From an uncultured Allorhizobium sp. (GTDB lineage: Bacteria; Pseudomonadota; Alphaproteobacteria; Rhizobiales; Rhizobiaceae), in assembly GCA_958439205.1 (NCBI GenBank), contig OY288189.1, forward strand, positions 1,999,001 through 2,063,000: a stretch of 64,000 nt of DNA, read 5' to 3'. Every line of letters begins with the position of its first letter. Positions within the stretch are counted from its first letter, which is position 1. The notes beneath the pieces are model-generated. The model saw only the letters and a list, made by a program, of their open reading frames with translations, made no database searches and was not told the origin of the DNA. Below, piece by piece: positions 55,317 to 63,714 of the stretch. The position numbers and the translations under genes were made by a program.

Positions 55317-56782
55317 GCCTCCTCCGTCGCGAAGCGCTGCAGTTCCTGCGGTGTGCCCGAGACTTCGAGGAAAAACCGTGTCAGCAGGTTCTTCGCCGTC
55401 AGCTGGCGGTATTCCGCCGTGGCGCGCCAGTCGGTGAGCGGCTTGTAATCGAGGTCGAAGGCGTCACGGGCGGCTTCTATGGTCGCCTGGGTGAAGGGTT
55501 TCCCGTAGAGCGCCGCCTCGACCGACCGCGCCCGCTTCGGCGTTCCCGCCATGCCGCCGAAGGCGATGCGGATATGGGTGACCGTGCCGGCAGCATCGGT
55601 TTCCAGATGAAAAGCGCCGCAGAGCGCCGAGATGTCCTCGTCGCGGCGCTTGGTGATCTTGTAGACGGCCACGTGGCTGTCCGGTTTGGGGCGCGGCACA
55701 AGCATGCTTTCGACGAATTCGCCCGGCTGCCGGTCCTGCTTGCCGTAGTCGATGAAATAGTCTTCGAGCGGCATGGTGCGGGTGCCGGAGGCCGAGCGCA
55801 GGGTGACGGTGGCGGACAGCGCGATCAGGGCCGGCGGGCTATCGCCGATCGGCGAGCCATTGGCGATGTTGCCGCCGATCGTGCCCATGTTTCGCACCTG
55901 CTGGCCGCCGATGCGCTCGATCAGGCGACCGAAGGCGGGAATTTCTTTTCGCAGGACGTCGAGGGCTGCGGAATAGCTGACGCCGGCGCCCATGGTGATG
56001 CCCTCGGGCGTGACGGTGATCTTCTGCAATTCCTCCAGGTGGTTGATGAAGACGACAGGGTCGAGCACACGCATCTGCTTGGTGACCCAGAGCCCGACAT
56101 CGGTCGCGCCGGCAACCACTGTTGCCTTGGGATGGGCGGCGAGTGTCTCGGCCAGGCCTTCGACGCTGCCGGGCACGACGAGCCTACGTCCGTCGGGGCC
56201 GGATAGCGCGATGGTCTCGCGGGTCGCCAACTCTTCAAGCCGCGCGATGATATTGGCGCGTTCACGCTCCAGCGGGTCGAATAGGGCAGAGGGTCTGATG
56301 TGGCCAACCTGTTCGGCGGCTTTCACGATTGGCTCATAGCCTGTGCAGCGACAGAGATTGCCCTGCAATGCGCGCTCGATCTCGGCACGGCTGGGGTTCT
56401 CCGAGGTCAGCCAAAGCCCGTAAAGCGACATGACGAAACCCGGCGTGCAGAAGCCGCATTGCGAGCCATGACAGTCGACCATGGCCTGCTGCACGGGGTG
56501 CAGTGTGCCGTCCTTGGCCGCCAGATGCTCGACGGTGACCACATGGGTGGCGTTCAGCGAGCCGACAAAGCGGATGCAGGCATTGACCGTTTCATAACTC
56601 AGCTTGTCGCCGACGAGCCGCCCGACCAGCACCGTGCACGCACCGCAATCGCCCTCGGCGCAGCCTTCCTTCGAGCCTGTCAGCCGGCGCTTCAGGCGCA
56701 GGAAGTCGAGCAGCGTCTCGGTCGGGTCGAGGCTGGAAAGGGCGATGTCTTCGCCGTTCAGGATGAAACGAATGCTGGTCAT
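55313..56782 (-). CDS. xdhA: Xanthine dehydrogenase iron-sulfur and FAD subunit
   Basis: A 489-residue small subunit. Two [2Fe-2S] domains are at residues ~1-165: LLDFLRLKRRLTGSKEGCAE followed by GDCGACTVLVG, and SQCGFCTPGFVMSLYGLW with GNLCRCTGYEPIVKA. The FAD domain follows, with VVAGATDVGLWVTKQ and RNMGTIGGNIANGSPIGDSP. Start at the ATG at 56780-56782 (MTSIRFILNGED). First gene of xdhAB. Confidence 0.95.
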   Translation of the reverse strand: MTSIRFILNGEDIALSSLDPTETLLDFLRLKRRLTGSKEGCAEGDCGACTVLVGRLVGDKLSYETVNACIRFVGSLNATHVVTVEHLAAKDGTLHPVQQAMVDCHGSQCGFCTPGFVMSLYGLWLTSENPSRAEIERALQGNLCRCTGYEPIVKAAEQVGHIRPSALFDPLERERANIIARLEELATRETIALSGPDGRRLVVPGSVEGLAETLAAHPKATVVAGATDVGLWVTKQMRVLDPVVFINHLEELQKITVTPEGITMGAGVSYSAALDVLRKEIPAFGRLIERIGGQQVRNMGTIGGNIANGSPIGDSPPALIALSATVTLRSASGTRTMPLEDYFIDYGKQDRQPGEFVESMLVPRPKPDSHVAVYKITKRRDEDISALCGAFHLETDAAGTVTHIRIAFGGMAGTPKRARSVEAALYGKPFTQATIEAARDAFDLDYKPLTDWRATAEYRQLTAKNLLTRFFLEVSGTPQELQRFATEEA

Positions 56783-56810
56783 GAACTGCCTTTTTTGTGC
56801 TGAACCCGCG

Positions 56811-57584
56811 TTACTGCGCGGTCCAGCCGCCGTCGATCGAAATGGAGGTGCCAGTGATCTGCTTTGCGGCGTCACTGGCAAGGAAGATGGCTGTTGCCGC
56901 GACCTCTTCGATGGCAACGAATTCCTTCGTCGCCTGCAGGCGCAGCATCACGTCGGTCTTCACCTGCTCCTCGGAAATGCCGCGTGCCTTGGCCGTGTCG
57001 GGGATCTGCTTTTCCACGAGCGGGGTCAGCACATAGCCGGGGCAGATGGCGTTGATGGTAATGCCAAATTCCGCCAGCTCCAAGGCGACAGACTTGGTGA
57101 GGCCCATGATGCCGTGTTTGGCGGCGACATAGGCCGACTTATAGGGCGAGGCGACCAGCGCATGCGCCGATGCCACATTGATGATGCGGCCCTTTTTGCT
57201 TGCCTTCATGCCGGGAACAGTGGCGCGGATCGTGTGGAAGGAGCTCGTCAGGTTGATCGCGATGATCTGGTCCCATTTGTCGATCGGGAAGTCCTCGACC
57301 GGAGAGACATGCTGGATGCCGGCATTGTTGACGAGCACGTCGACACCGCCAAAGGTCTTCTCGGCGGTCGCGATCAGGTCTGCAATCTCTTCAGGCTTGG
57401 TCATGTCAGCGCCGTGATAGATCGCCTTGCCGCCATGGGCTTCGAGCGCCTTGCGGTTGGCTTCGATCTCGTCAGCCGGGCCGAAGCCGTTGATCACAAG
57501 GTTCGCGCCTTCAGCCGCAAACGCCTTGGCGATGCCGAGCCCGATCCCACTGGTCGATCCGGTGACGACGACGGTTCTTGTCAT
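56811..57584 (-). CDS. bdhA: 3-hydroxybutyrate dehydrogenase
   Basis: A 257-residue short-chain dehydrogenase that interconverts 3-hydroxybutyrate and acetoacetate in PHB/ketone metabolism. VVVTGSTSGIGLGIAKAFA binds NAD, NNAGIQHVSPVEDFP is the 3-HBDH-type N-N-A-G segment, the catalytic Y-x3-K is in YKSAYVAAKHGIMG, and ICPGYVLTPLVEKQIPDTAK is characteristic of this enzyme. It is upstream of xdhA on the same strand, 28 bp before its start, so read-through is possible. Confidence 0.92.
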   Translation of the reverse strand: MTRTVVVTGSTSGIGLGIAKAFAAEGANLVINGFGPADEIEANRKALEAHGGKAIYHGADMTKPEEIADLIATAEKTFGGVDVLVNNAGIQHVSPVEDFPIDKWDQIIAINLTSSFHTIRATVPGMKASKKGRIINVASAHALVASPYKSAYVAAKHGIMGLTKSVALELAEFGITINAICPGYVLTPLVEKQIPDTAKARGISEEQVKTDVMLRLQATKEFVAIEEVAATAIFLASDAAKQITGTSISIDGGWTAQ

Positions 57585-57818
57585 GCCATTCTCCCTTGTC
57601 TCAGTCCTGCTGCGACGCAATACATCAGCGGAGGTTATGCCCAAAGGTGGAGCACTGGCAATCGTGATTTTGGCGCAAGGGTGCTTCGCCAAGACGCATA
57701 AAATCAGAAGCAGCGGTGCCTCTGTTCGCCGCTCCGAAACACTGCGTCACCCCGGCGCGGTTTGCATGACGCGGCGCGAACCTCTATCTCTGACGCAACG
57801 TTACAGCGAGAGAAACCC

Positions 57819-58865
57819 ATGGAACTCGGACTTTATACCTTTGCCGATGTCGATCCCAACGCCGCCAACAAGGGCGCGGATGCGAAGCGCCGTGTCGACG
57901 AGCTGCTGGCGGAAATCCGTCTGGCGGATGAGGTCGGCCTTGATGTTTTCGGCCTCGGCGAACATCACCGCCCTGACTATATGGCGTCCTCGCCGGCGAC
58001 GATCCTCGCAGCGGCTGCCGTGCAGACCAAAAATATCCGGCTGACCAGCGCCGTCTCGGTTCTCTCCTCCGATGATCCGGTTCGCGTCTTCCAGCAATAT
58101 GCGACGGTCGACCTGCTCTCCAGCGGTCGTGTCGAGTTGATGGTTGGCCGCGGCTCCTTCATCGAGAGCTTCCCGCTTTTCGGATATGACCTCGAGGACT
58201 ATGACCTGCTGTTTGCCGAGAAGCTGCAACTGCTCATGGAGATCCGCGAAAACGAAGTGGTGACCTGGGAAGGCCAGACCCGCAAGCCCATCCAGGGGAG
58301 AGGCGTCTATCCGCGTCCGCTGCAGGATTTGCTTCCACTGTGGATCGCAATCGGGGGCACGCCGCAGTCGGCGGCACGCGCTGGCTATCTCGGCCTGCCG
58401 TTGGCGCTTGCCATCATCGGCGGCGAGCCGCATCGCTTTGCGCCCTTCTTCGATCTGTATCGCCAGAGTGCGGCCAAGGCCGGTGTCGATCCTGCGTTGC
58501 TGAAGACGAGCATCAACGTGCATGGCTTCATCCATGACACGACACAATCGGCAGCCGATATCTTCTACGCGCCGCAGGCGGTGGTGATGGACCGGATCGG
58601 TCGCGAGCGCGGCTGGGGTCCGACCAATCGGGCACAGTTCGATGCCTCGCGCGGTCCGCGCGGTGCGCTTTTCGTCGGCGATCCGGAAGCTGTGGCCGAG
58701 AAGATCGTCGCCATGCACGGCATCTTCAAGAATGATCGCTTCCTGATGCAGATGGCGATCGGGCCGATGCCGCATATCGAGATCATGCGCGGCATCGAGC
58801 TTTACGGCACGAAAGTAGCCCCGCTGGTTCGCCAGGCATTGACGGAGAAGGCGTCGGCTGCGTAA
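57819..58865 (+). CDS. LLM class flavin-dependent oxidoreductase
   Basis: A 348-residue luciferase-like TIM-barrel protein: GLDVFGLGEHHRPDYMASSP, SAVSVLSSDDPVRVFQQYAT, GRVELMVGRGSFIESFPLFG and GVYPRPLQDLLPLWIAIGG are visible. These enzymes use reduced FMN/F420-like flavin for monooxygenation, usually of unknown small organics. Start at the ATG 57819 with GCGAGAGA upstream. It precedes the methionine aminopeptidase gene by 67 bp. Confidence 0.9.
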   Translation: MELGLYTFADVDPNAANKGADAKRRVDELLAEIRLADEVGLDVFGLGEHHRPDYMASSPATILAAAAVQTKNIRLTSAVSVLSSDDPVRVFQQYATVDLLSSGRVELMVGRGSFIESFPLFGYDLEDYDLLFAEKLQLLMEIRENEVVTWEGQTRKPIQGRGVYPRPLQDLLPLWIAIGGTPQSAARAGYLGLPLALAIIGGEPHRFAPFFDLYRQSAAKAGVDPALLKTSINVHGFIHDTTQSAADIFYAPQAVVMDRIGRERGWGPTNRAQFDASRGPRGALFVGDPEAVAEKIVAMHGIFKNDRFLMQMAIGPMPHIEIMRGIELYGTKVAPLVRQALTEKASAA

Positions 58866-58932
58866 GCAGCGGCCTTGCCCCCGAGGGCTGCTGCCCTGAG
58901 GGCCTGCGCCCCGAAGACTGCGAGGACCCCTG

Positions 58933-59685
58933 ATGATCGTTGAAACCGAAGAGGACCTCGTCCGTCTCAAGGATATCGGCCGCATCTGTGCGACCGCCGT
59001 CAAGGTCATGGCGGCGGCACTCGAACCGGGGATCACGACGCGCGAACTGGATCTCATCGGCCGCAAGCTGCTCGAAGACAATGGCGCGCAGTCGGCGCCT
59101 GAGCTTTGCTACCAGTTTCCCGGCGCCACCTGCATCTCGGTCAACGAGGAGATCGCGCATGGCATTCCCGGTGACCGGGTGATCAAGGCGGGCGATCTCG
59201 TCAACATCGATGTCTCGGCGGAAAAGCTCGGTTACTTCGGCGATACCGGCTCGTCCTTCATCGTGCCGCCAGGCACGGCTAAGCAGGAACGGCTGCTGCG
59301 CGACGGAAAACGGGCTTTGTGGGTGGGCTTGAATCAGGTGAAAACAGGGCGGCCGCTTGCCGATATCGGCAATTCGATCGGCGCCTTCGCCCGCAAGAAC
59401 CGCTACACGCTGATCACCAATCTCGCCAGCCACGGCGTCGGCCGCTCTTTGCACGAGGAACCGACCGAGCTTTCGACCTGGCCGGATCCCGACGAGACGC
59501 GGATCATGGAGGAGGGGCTTGTCTTTACCGTCGAGCCGTTTCTCTCGCTCGGCGGGCAATGGGCCGAGGATGGCGACAAGGACAACTGGACGCTCTACAG
59601 CGAGCCGCGTGCGCCAACCGTGCAGTTCGAGCACACGATCGTGGTGACGAAGAACGGCCCGCTGGTGTTGACGCTCGCCGATTAA
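58933..59685 (+). CDS. map: Type I methionine aminopeptidase
   Basis: A 250-residue metallopeptidase that removes the initiator Met. All five metal ligands can be located: two Asp in NIDVSAEKLGYFGDTG, His in NLASHGVGRSLHEEP, Glu in LVFTVEPFLSLGG and Glu in VQFEHTIVVT. No N-terminal zinc finger. The substrate-pocket HGIPGDRVIKAGDLV is conserved. Whether it is the main or an accessory MetAP of the organism cannot be told here. Confidence 0.95.
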   Translation: MIVETEEDLVRLKDIGRICATAVKVMAAALEPGITTRELDLIGRKLLEDNGAQSAPELCYQFPGATCISVNEEIAHGIPGDRVIKAGDLVNIDVSAEKLGYFGDTGSSFIVPPGTAKQERLLRDGKRALWVGLNQVKTGRPLADIGNSIGAFARKNRYTLITNLASHGVGRSLHEEPTELSTWPDPDETRIMEEGLVFTVEPFLSLGGQWAEDGDKDNWTLYSEPRAPTVQFEHTIVVTKNGPLVLTLAD

Positions 59686-59688
59686 GCG

Positions 59689-59822
59689 TCTGTTCGATAA
59701 TTCCCCTTGGCGGGCTGCAAATGGCGATTTCTGCGCTTCCGGTGCTCACGTACCGAATGTACGCTCCGCTCCGGTTCTCGAAATCACCATTTTCGCCACC
59801 CCCGGGGCAATTCTGGAACAGA
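59689..59822. repeat. Long imperfect inverted repeat between convergent genes
   Basis: Arms of about 65 and 64 nt (59689-59753 and 59759-59822) flank CGAAT. They begin and end with TCTGTTC/GAACAGA and meet at GTAC-CGAAT-GTAC; roughly two thirds of positions pair. It looks like a dispersed palindromic intergenic element of the kind scattered in rhizobial genomes and could also serve as terminator for map. Confidence 0.7.
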
Positions 59823-59845
59823 CTGTGCGGCGGTGAGACGGTTCG

Positions 59846-60082
59846 TTAGTCGGCCTTCGAAAAGGCGACGGCGACGCCCTTCTTCTTGAAATAGGACTGC
59901 ATGATCTTGCGGCCCTGGCGGTTCGACTGGGCGAGCTTTGACGGCTCGAACACGGCTTCCTTCACGCCTTCCTTGGCCATCGCTGCCTTCAGGGCTGCAA
60001 TGTGAAGGTCGATGTCCTCGTTGTCGTTGTTGATCGAGGTGTAGATGTTGTCGATGGCCTGCTGAAGGCTGAGGTCGCTCAT
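59846..60082 (-). CDS. Conserved small protein of unknown function next to bacA
   Basis: A 78-residue, probably helical, cytoplasmic protein: SLQQAIDNIYTSINNDNEDI, LHIAALKAAMAKEGVKEAVF and a basic C-terminus KIMQSYFKKKGVAVAF. I do not recognise a domain. The start is the ATG at 60080-60082 (MSDLSL). Divergent from bacA (214 bp). Its basic C-terminal half could bind nucleic acid, but nothing proves it. Confidence 0.75.
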   Translation of the reverse strand: MSDLSLQQAIDNIYTSINNDNEDIDLHIAALKAAMAKEGVKEAVFEPSKLAQSNRQGRKIMQSYFKKKGVAVAFSKAD

Positions 60083-60296
60083 GGGGCACTCCTGAAAAAG
60101 CTTTGCGACTTCCCTAGCGATTTTTGGGCAGGAGGCAAGGGAAGCGTAAATCTCCAGGCTCTCCCTAATCTTACAAACCCTTAATTTTCGCGGGGGTAAT
60201 TCTGCCACAATTTGGCGATGCCATTGCTGGACGGAACCTTCTGCCCTAGGTTCCGCCAGGTTCTACAGGACTTCTCCTTCACGAAGGTTTCCCCCC

Positions 60297-61577
60297 GTGT
60301 TTCATTCCTTCTTCCCGCGGCCCAAGCTCTTCTTCACCTCCGCCGCGCTCTGGACCCTCGTCTGCATCATCGTCTGGTATACCGTGGGGCCGCAGATCGG
60401 TGCTGCCCTCGGCATGCCGCCGCTGGCTGAAGGGCAGACGCCGCCGGTCGGGCTCGCCTTCTTCTTCACACCCGACAATCTCTGGTTCTACATCTATTTC
60501 ACGATCTTCGTGCTGATCTTCGGTGCCGTCTGGCAGGTGATTGCCAAGGATCATCCCTGGACCAACTGGTCGATCTGGGGCTCGGCCTTCATCATCTTCA
60601 TCGCCTATTTCAGCGTGCAGATCTCGGTTGCCGTCAACAACTGGCGCGGCCCCTTCTTCGACCTCTTCCAGAAGGCGCTGAACGGGGATGGAACGGTGAC
60701 GGCCGGCCAGCTTTACGAGCTGCAGCTGCGCTTCCTCGAAATCGGTATGGTTGGCGTCACGCTTTCGGTCCTGACGGCCTTCTTCACCAACCACTACGTG
60801 TTCCGCTGGCGCAACGCGATGAACGACTTCTACATGTCGAAGTGGGACAAGCTTCGCCATATCGAAGGTGCCTCGCAGCGTGTTCAGGAAGACACGATGC
60901 GCTTCGCCAATATCCTCGAAGGCCTTGGCGTTGCGTTGATCAACTCGGTCATGACGCTGGTCGTCTTCCTGCCGATCCTGTTCCGTATGTCGGAAAATGT
61001 CAGCGAGTTGCCGATCATCGGCGCCGTGCCGCATGCCCTGTTCTGGCTGGCGATCTTCTGGTCCGCCTTCGGCACGATCCTGCTGATGGTCGCCGGTATC
61101 AAGCTGCCGGGCCTCAACTTCCGGAACCAGCGCGTCGAAGCCGCCTTCCGTAAGGAACTCGTCTACGGGGAAGACAATGCGGATCGTGCAGAGCCCGTGA
61201 CCGTGCGGGAGCTCTTCTCGAACGTTCGCCGCAACTATTTCCGCATGTACTGGCACTACACCTATTTCAACGTCGCCCGGTATACCTATGGCCAGCTCGA
61301 CGCGATCTTCCTGACCTTCATCCTGATCCCGACCATCGTTGCCGGCAAGATCACCATGGGTCTCTGGCAGCAGATCGCCACCGCCTTCGGTCAGGTGACC
61401 GACAGCTTCCAGTATCTCGTCAGCTACTGGTCGACGATCATCGAGCTTTTGTCGATCCACAAGCGTCTTGCTGCTTTCGAGGCTGCCATCGACGGCGACC
61501 CGCTGCCGGCGATCGACCAGCGTTATCTGGAGCGTGAAGCTGCCGAAGGAGAGATTGCTGCCGACCGTCCTTACTGA
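60297..61577 (+). CDS. bacA: BacA/SbmA family peptide transporter
   Basis: A 426-residue inner-membrane protein of the SbmA/BacA family, H+-driven importers of peptides; in rhizobia BacA is needed for survival with host NCR peptides and for very-long-chain lipid A. Hallmarks: FYIYFTIFVLIFGAVWQV, QISVAVNNWRGPFFDLFQKA, FVFRWRNAMNDFY-like YVFRWRNAMNDFYMSKWDKL, EGASQRVQEDTMRFANILE and YFNVARYTYGQLDAIFL. No ATPase domain. The start is GTG at 60297 with GAAGG upstream. Strong terminator follows. Confidence 0.95.
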   Translation: MFHSFFPRPKLFFTSAALWTLVCIIVWYTVGPQIGAALGMPPLAEGQTPPVGLAFFFTPDNLWFYIYFTIFVLIFGAVWQVIAKDHPWTNWSIWGSAFIIFIAYFSVQISVAVNNWRGPFFDLFQKALNGDGTVTAGQLYELQLRFLEIGMVGVTLSVLTAFFTNHYVFRWRNAMNDFYMSKWDKLRHIEGASQRVQEDTMRFANILEGLGVALINSVMTLVVFLPILFRMSENVSELPIIGAVPHALFWLAIFWSAFGTILLMVAGIKLPGLNFRNQRVEAAFRKELVYGEDNADRAEPVTVRELFSNVRRNYFRMYWHYTYFNVARYTYGQLDAIFLTFILIPTIVAGKITMGLWQQIATAFGQVTDSFQYLVSYWSTIIELLSIHKRLAAFEAAIDGDPLPAIDQRYLEREAAEGEIAADRPY

Positions 61578-61603
61578 GGACTGCCGCCTGCAATAAAACA
61601 ATG

Positions 61604-61635
61604 AGGCCGCGCCGGGAAACCAGCGCGGCCTTTCT
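61604..61635 (+). terminator. Terminator of bacA
   Basis: AGGCCGCGC (61604-61612) pairs with GCGCGGCCT (61623-61631) around a 10-nt loop, followed by TTCTCATT. Confidence 0.75.
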
Positions 61636-61656
61636 CATTGATATCTGCATGTCTCG

Positions 61657-61812
61657 TCAGGCGAGACCAGCGATCATCTCACCCGACGAGCCAAAGCTGA
61701 CCGGCAAAGCCGCATAGGCCTCCGGCTGGGTGAAGAGCGACAGGCCGATGGCAACGGCGCCGATGGTTGCGGCGATCACGCAGGCGCAGGCGAGGAGGAA
61801 AAGGATCTTCAT
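61657..61812 (-). CDS. Short membrane protein of unknown function
   Basis: A 51-residue frame, MKILFLLACACVIAATIGAV at the start (one hydrophobic helix or signal peptide with Cys-Ala-Cys, a possible lipoprotein-like site) and ending in FGSSGEMIAGLA. ATG at 61810-61812 with GGGG 6-9 nt upstream on the minus strand. No family recognised; it might be a real small protein or only an open frame. Confidence 0.5.
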   Translation of the reverse strand: MKILFLLACACVIAATIGAVAIGLSLFTQPEAYAALPVSFGSSGEMIAGLA

Positions 61813-61878
61813 GGATTACCCCGAGGTTTTACCCGTCCATATCGGGTGTCGCGGCTTCCAAGTAAATGCGTCATGCGA

Positions 61879-62898
61879 TCACATCGCGCCGGGCGTTCCT
61901 GCAGCCGCGTCACCCCGGTCTTCCAGCATGTCGAGCGCTTCCGAATAGGTGACACAGGCGACATCGGGGCGCGGGCAAACTTCCGCCACCAGCCGCTCCA
62001 TCGCCGCCCAATAAGCGCTGCCGTTCATGGTGACGAAGTGCAAGCCGATCTGCAGAGGGATGCGGTCACCATTGTACTGGGCCTCGAAGGCTGACTTGAA
62101 AGCCTTGTAGCTGCGCTCGGCGAATTCATCGCCCTTCGACGGATGGTCGATACCGGCCGAATGGCGGATGAAGAGATTGTAGTCCATGGCGATGATGCGC
62201 CGTGCCTTCGGTCCCTCCGGGATGAGCGGCAGGCCGAAGCGGGCAAGCCCGCCTTTCCTGACCGGCAGCGCCGGGTCATGGGTCACCACGCTCGCATCGT
62301 AGCGGAAGCCATGCTCGCGCTCGGCCTGGAACAGGCTGTCGGGGGCGGAGAGATAAGGCGCGCGAAAGCCGGTGATGTCGTTCCTGACGAAGTTCGCCCA
62401 GTCCTTTGGCTCGCGATCGCTAAGGCCATTGTCCTTCCAGGCGTTCAGCAGAACCCGGTCGAAGGTCTGAAATTCCGTCAGCCACTCGGCCTTCGTCCAG
62501 TCCTTGCCGTCGAAGTGTCCGCAGGTGTGGCTGGCGATTTCGTGACCTTCGTTTCTGGCGTTCCAGATGTGGTCGAGCCTGACCGCAACCTCGTTCGCAT
62601 CCGTCGCAAAACCGATGTTCGAGCGGCCGGCCTTGATGCCCGGCGCCTTGTAGTCGCTGGCGCGGGCGCGCGGGATCAGGGTGGTGCAGGAGAGGAAATA
62701 GGTGAAATGGGCATCTGCACGCTCGGCAATCGCGCGGCTTCGCGCCCAAAGCCTCACATCATGGGCACCGTCGAAGGAGACCATCAGGATCTGGCTCGGC
62801 TTTGTGCCGTCACCGCCTTTTGCCGCAGGGGCAGGCTCTTGCGCGGTCGCAGTCGTGGCGGAAAGGGCAAGGGAAACGGCAATCAAAGAACGAAACAT
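61879..62898 (-). CDS. Polysaccharide deacetylase-like exported protein
   Basis: A 339-residue protein with a signal peptide (MFRSLIAVSLALSATTATAQ). NodB-fold signatures: QILMVSFDGAHDVRLWARS contains the first catalytic Asp region, GHEIASHTCGHFDG the metal-binding H-x3-H, and TGFRAPYLSAPDSLF the Arg-containing motif 3. Such enzymes remove acetyl groups from periplasmic or surface polysaccharides. Its sequence is divergent from chitin deacetylases, and its substrate is unknown. I chose the ATG at 62896-62898. Confidence 0.8.
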   Translation of the reverse strand: MFRSLIAVSLALSATTATAQEPAPAAKGGDGTKPSQILMVSFDGAHDVRLWARSRAIAERADAHFTYFLSCTTLIPRARASDYKAPGIKAGRSNIGFATDANEVAVRLDHIWNARNEGHEIASHTCGHFDGKDWTKAEWLTEFQTFDRVLLNAWKDNGLSDREPKDWANFVRNDITGFRAPYLSAPDSLFQAEREHGFRYDASVVTHDPALPVRKGGLARFGLPLIPEGPKARRIIAMDYNLFIRHSAGIDHPSKGDEFAERSYKAFKSAFEAQYNGDRIPLQIGLHFVTMNGSAYWAAMERLVAEVCPRPDVACVTYSEALDMLEDRGDAAAGTPGAM

Positions 62899-63027
62899 CA
62901 GCAAACACCCGGCAATCAATTCGGTGTGTTGCCTCCCATCCAAATGCGGCGAAGCTTTGAACAGGCTGGATATTCGAACGTCAGACCAGTAAGGCTTTGG
63001 GCAACTCGACCCGAAAGGTTCTCACTC

Positions 63028-63606
63028 ATGACACTTCTCATTCTCGGCATCATCCTGTTTCTGGCCACCCATCTGATCCGCGTCGTCGCGCCCGGTTTTC
63101 GGGTCTCGATGATCGGTCGCTTCGGCGAGACCGGCTGGCGGGTCATCAACTCGGTGATGAGCCTTGTGTCGCTGGTGGTCCTGATCTGGGGCTATGCGAC
63201 AGCACCCGTCATCAATCTGTGGTTCCCGCCCATGGGCATGAACCATCTGACGACGACCTTGATGCTGTTTGCCATGATCTGTCTGGTCGCCGGCTTCCTG
63301 CCGGCCGGGCATATCGCCACCAAGACCAAGCATCCGATCGTACTGTCGATCAAGATCTGGGCTGCCGCCCACCTGCTCGCCAATGGCGACCTCGCCTCGG
63401 TTCTGCTGTTCGTGGCGCTTCTGGCCTGGGGTGTTGTTCTGCGCATCAGCTACAAGCGCCGTGTGCGGTCAGGCGAGCTTGTGCTCAAGCCCTTCGTATC
63501 GGCACGCTGGGATGCGATCGCCGTGGTCGGTGGCATCGTCGTTTGGGCCGTCATCACCATGTGGCTGCACAAACTGTTGATCGGGGTTGCGCCGCTCGCG
63601 ATGTGA
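63028..63606 (+). CDS. NnrU family membrane protein
   Basis: A 192-residue protein with five hydrophobic segments spread over its length. LILGIILFLATHLIRVVAPG, WRVINSVMSLVSLVVLIWGY, MNHLTTTLMLFAMICLVAGF and the ATKTKHPIVLSIKIWAAAHLLANGDLASV stretch are typical of NnrU, a family first tied to nitrite reductase in denitrifiers but widespread without it. GAAAGG precedes the ATG. No denitrification gene is nearby. Confidence 0.9.
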   Translation: MTLLILGIILFLATHLIRVVAPGFRVSMIGRFGETGWRVINSVMSLVSLVVLIWGYATAPVINLWFPPMGMNHLTTTLMLFAMICLVAGFLPAGHIATKTKHPIVLSIKIWAAAHLLANGDLASVLLFVALLAWGVVLRISYKRRVRSGELVLKPFVSARWDAIAVVGGIVVWAVITMWLHKLLIGVAPLAM

Positions 63607-63714
63607 GCACTCAAGGCTTTTCGCGGTTTTCCCCTTACAAGCGGGCAAAAATCGGCTAGAAGGCCGCTCACGCATGAGACTGCATCGAAAGGCCGGCATT
63701 GTCCGGGGATATGA

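Noticed and set aside
59707-59889. A 60-residue open frame within the long inverted repeat
   Set aside because: It lies inside a palindromic intergenic element, has no ribosome-binding site and no family resemblance.
63028-63606. NnrU as evidence for denitrification
   Set aside because: The family is widespread in non-denitrifiers and no nir, nor or nos gene is present in the window.
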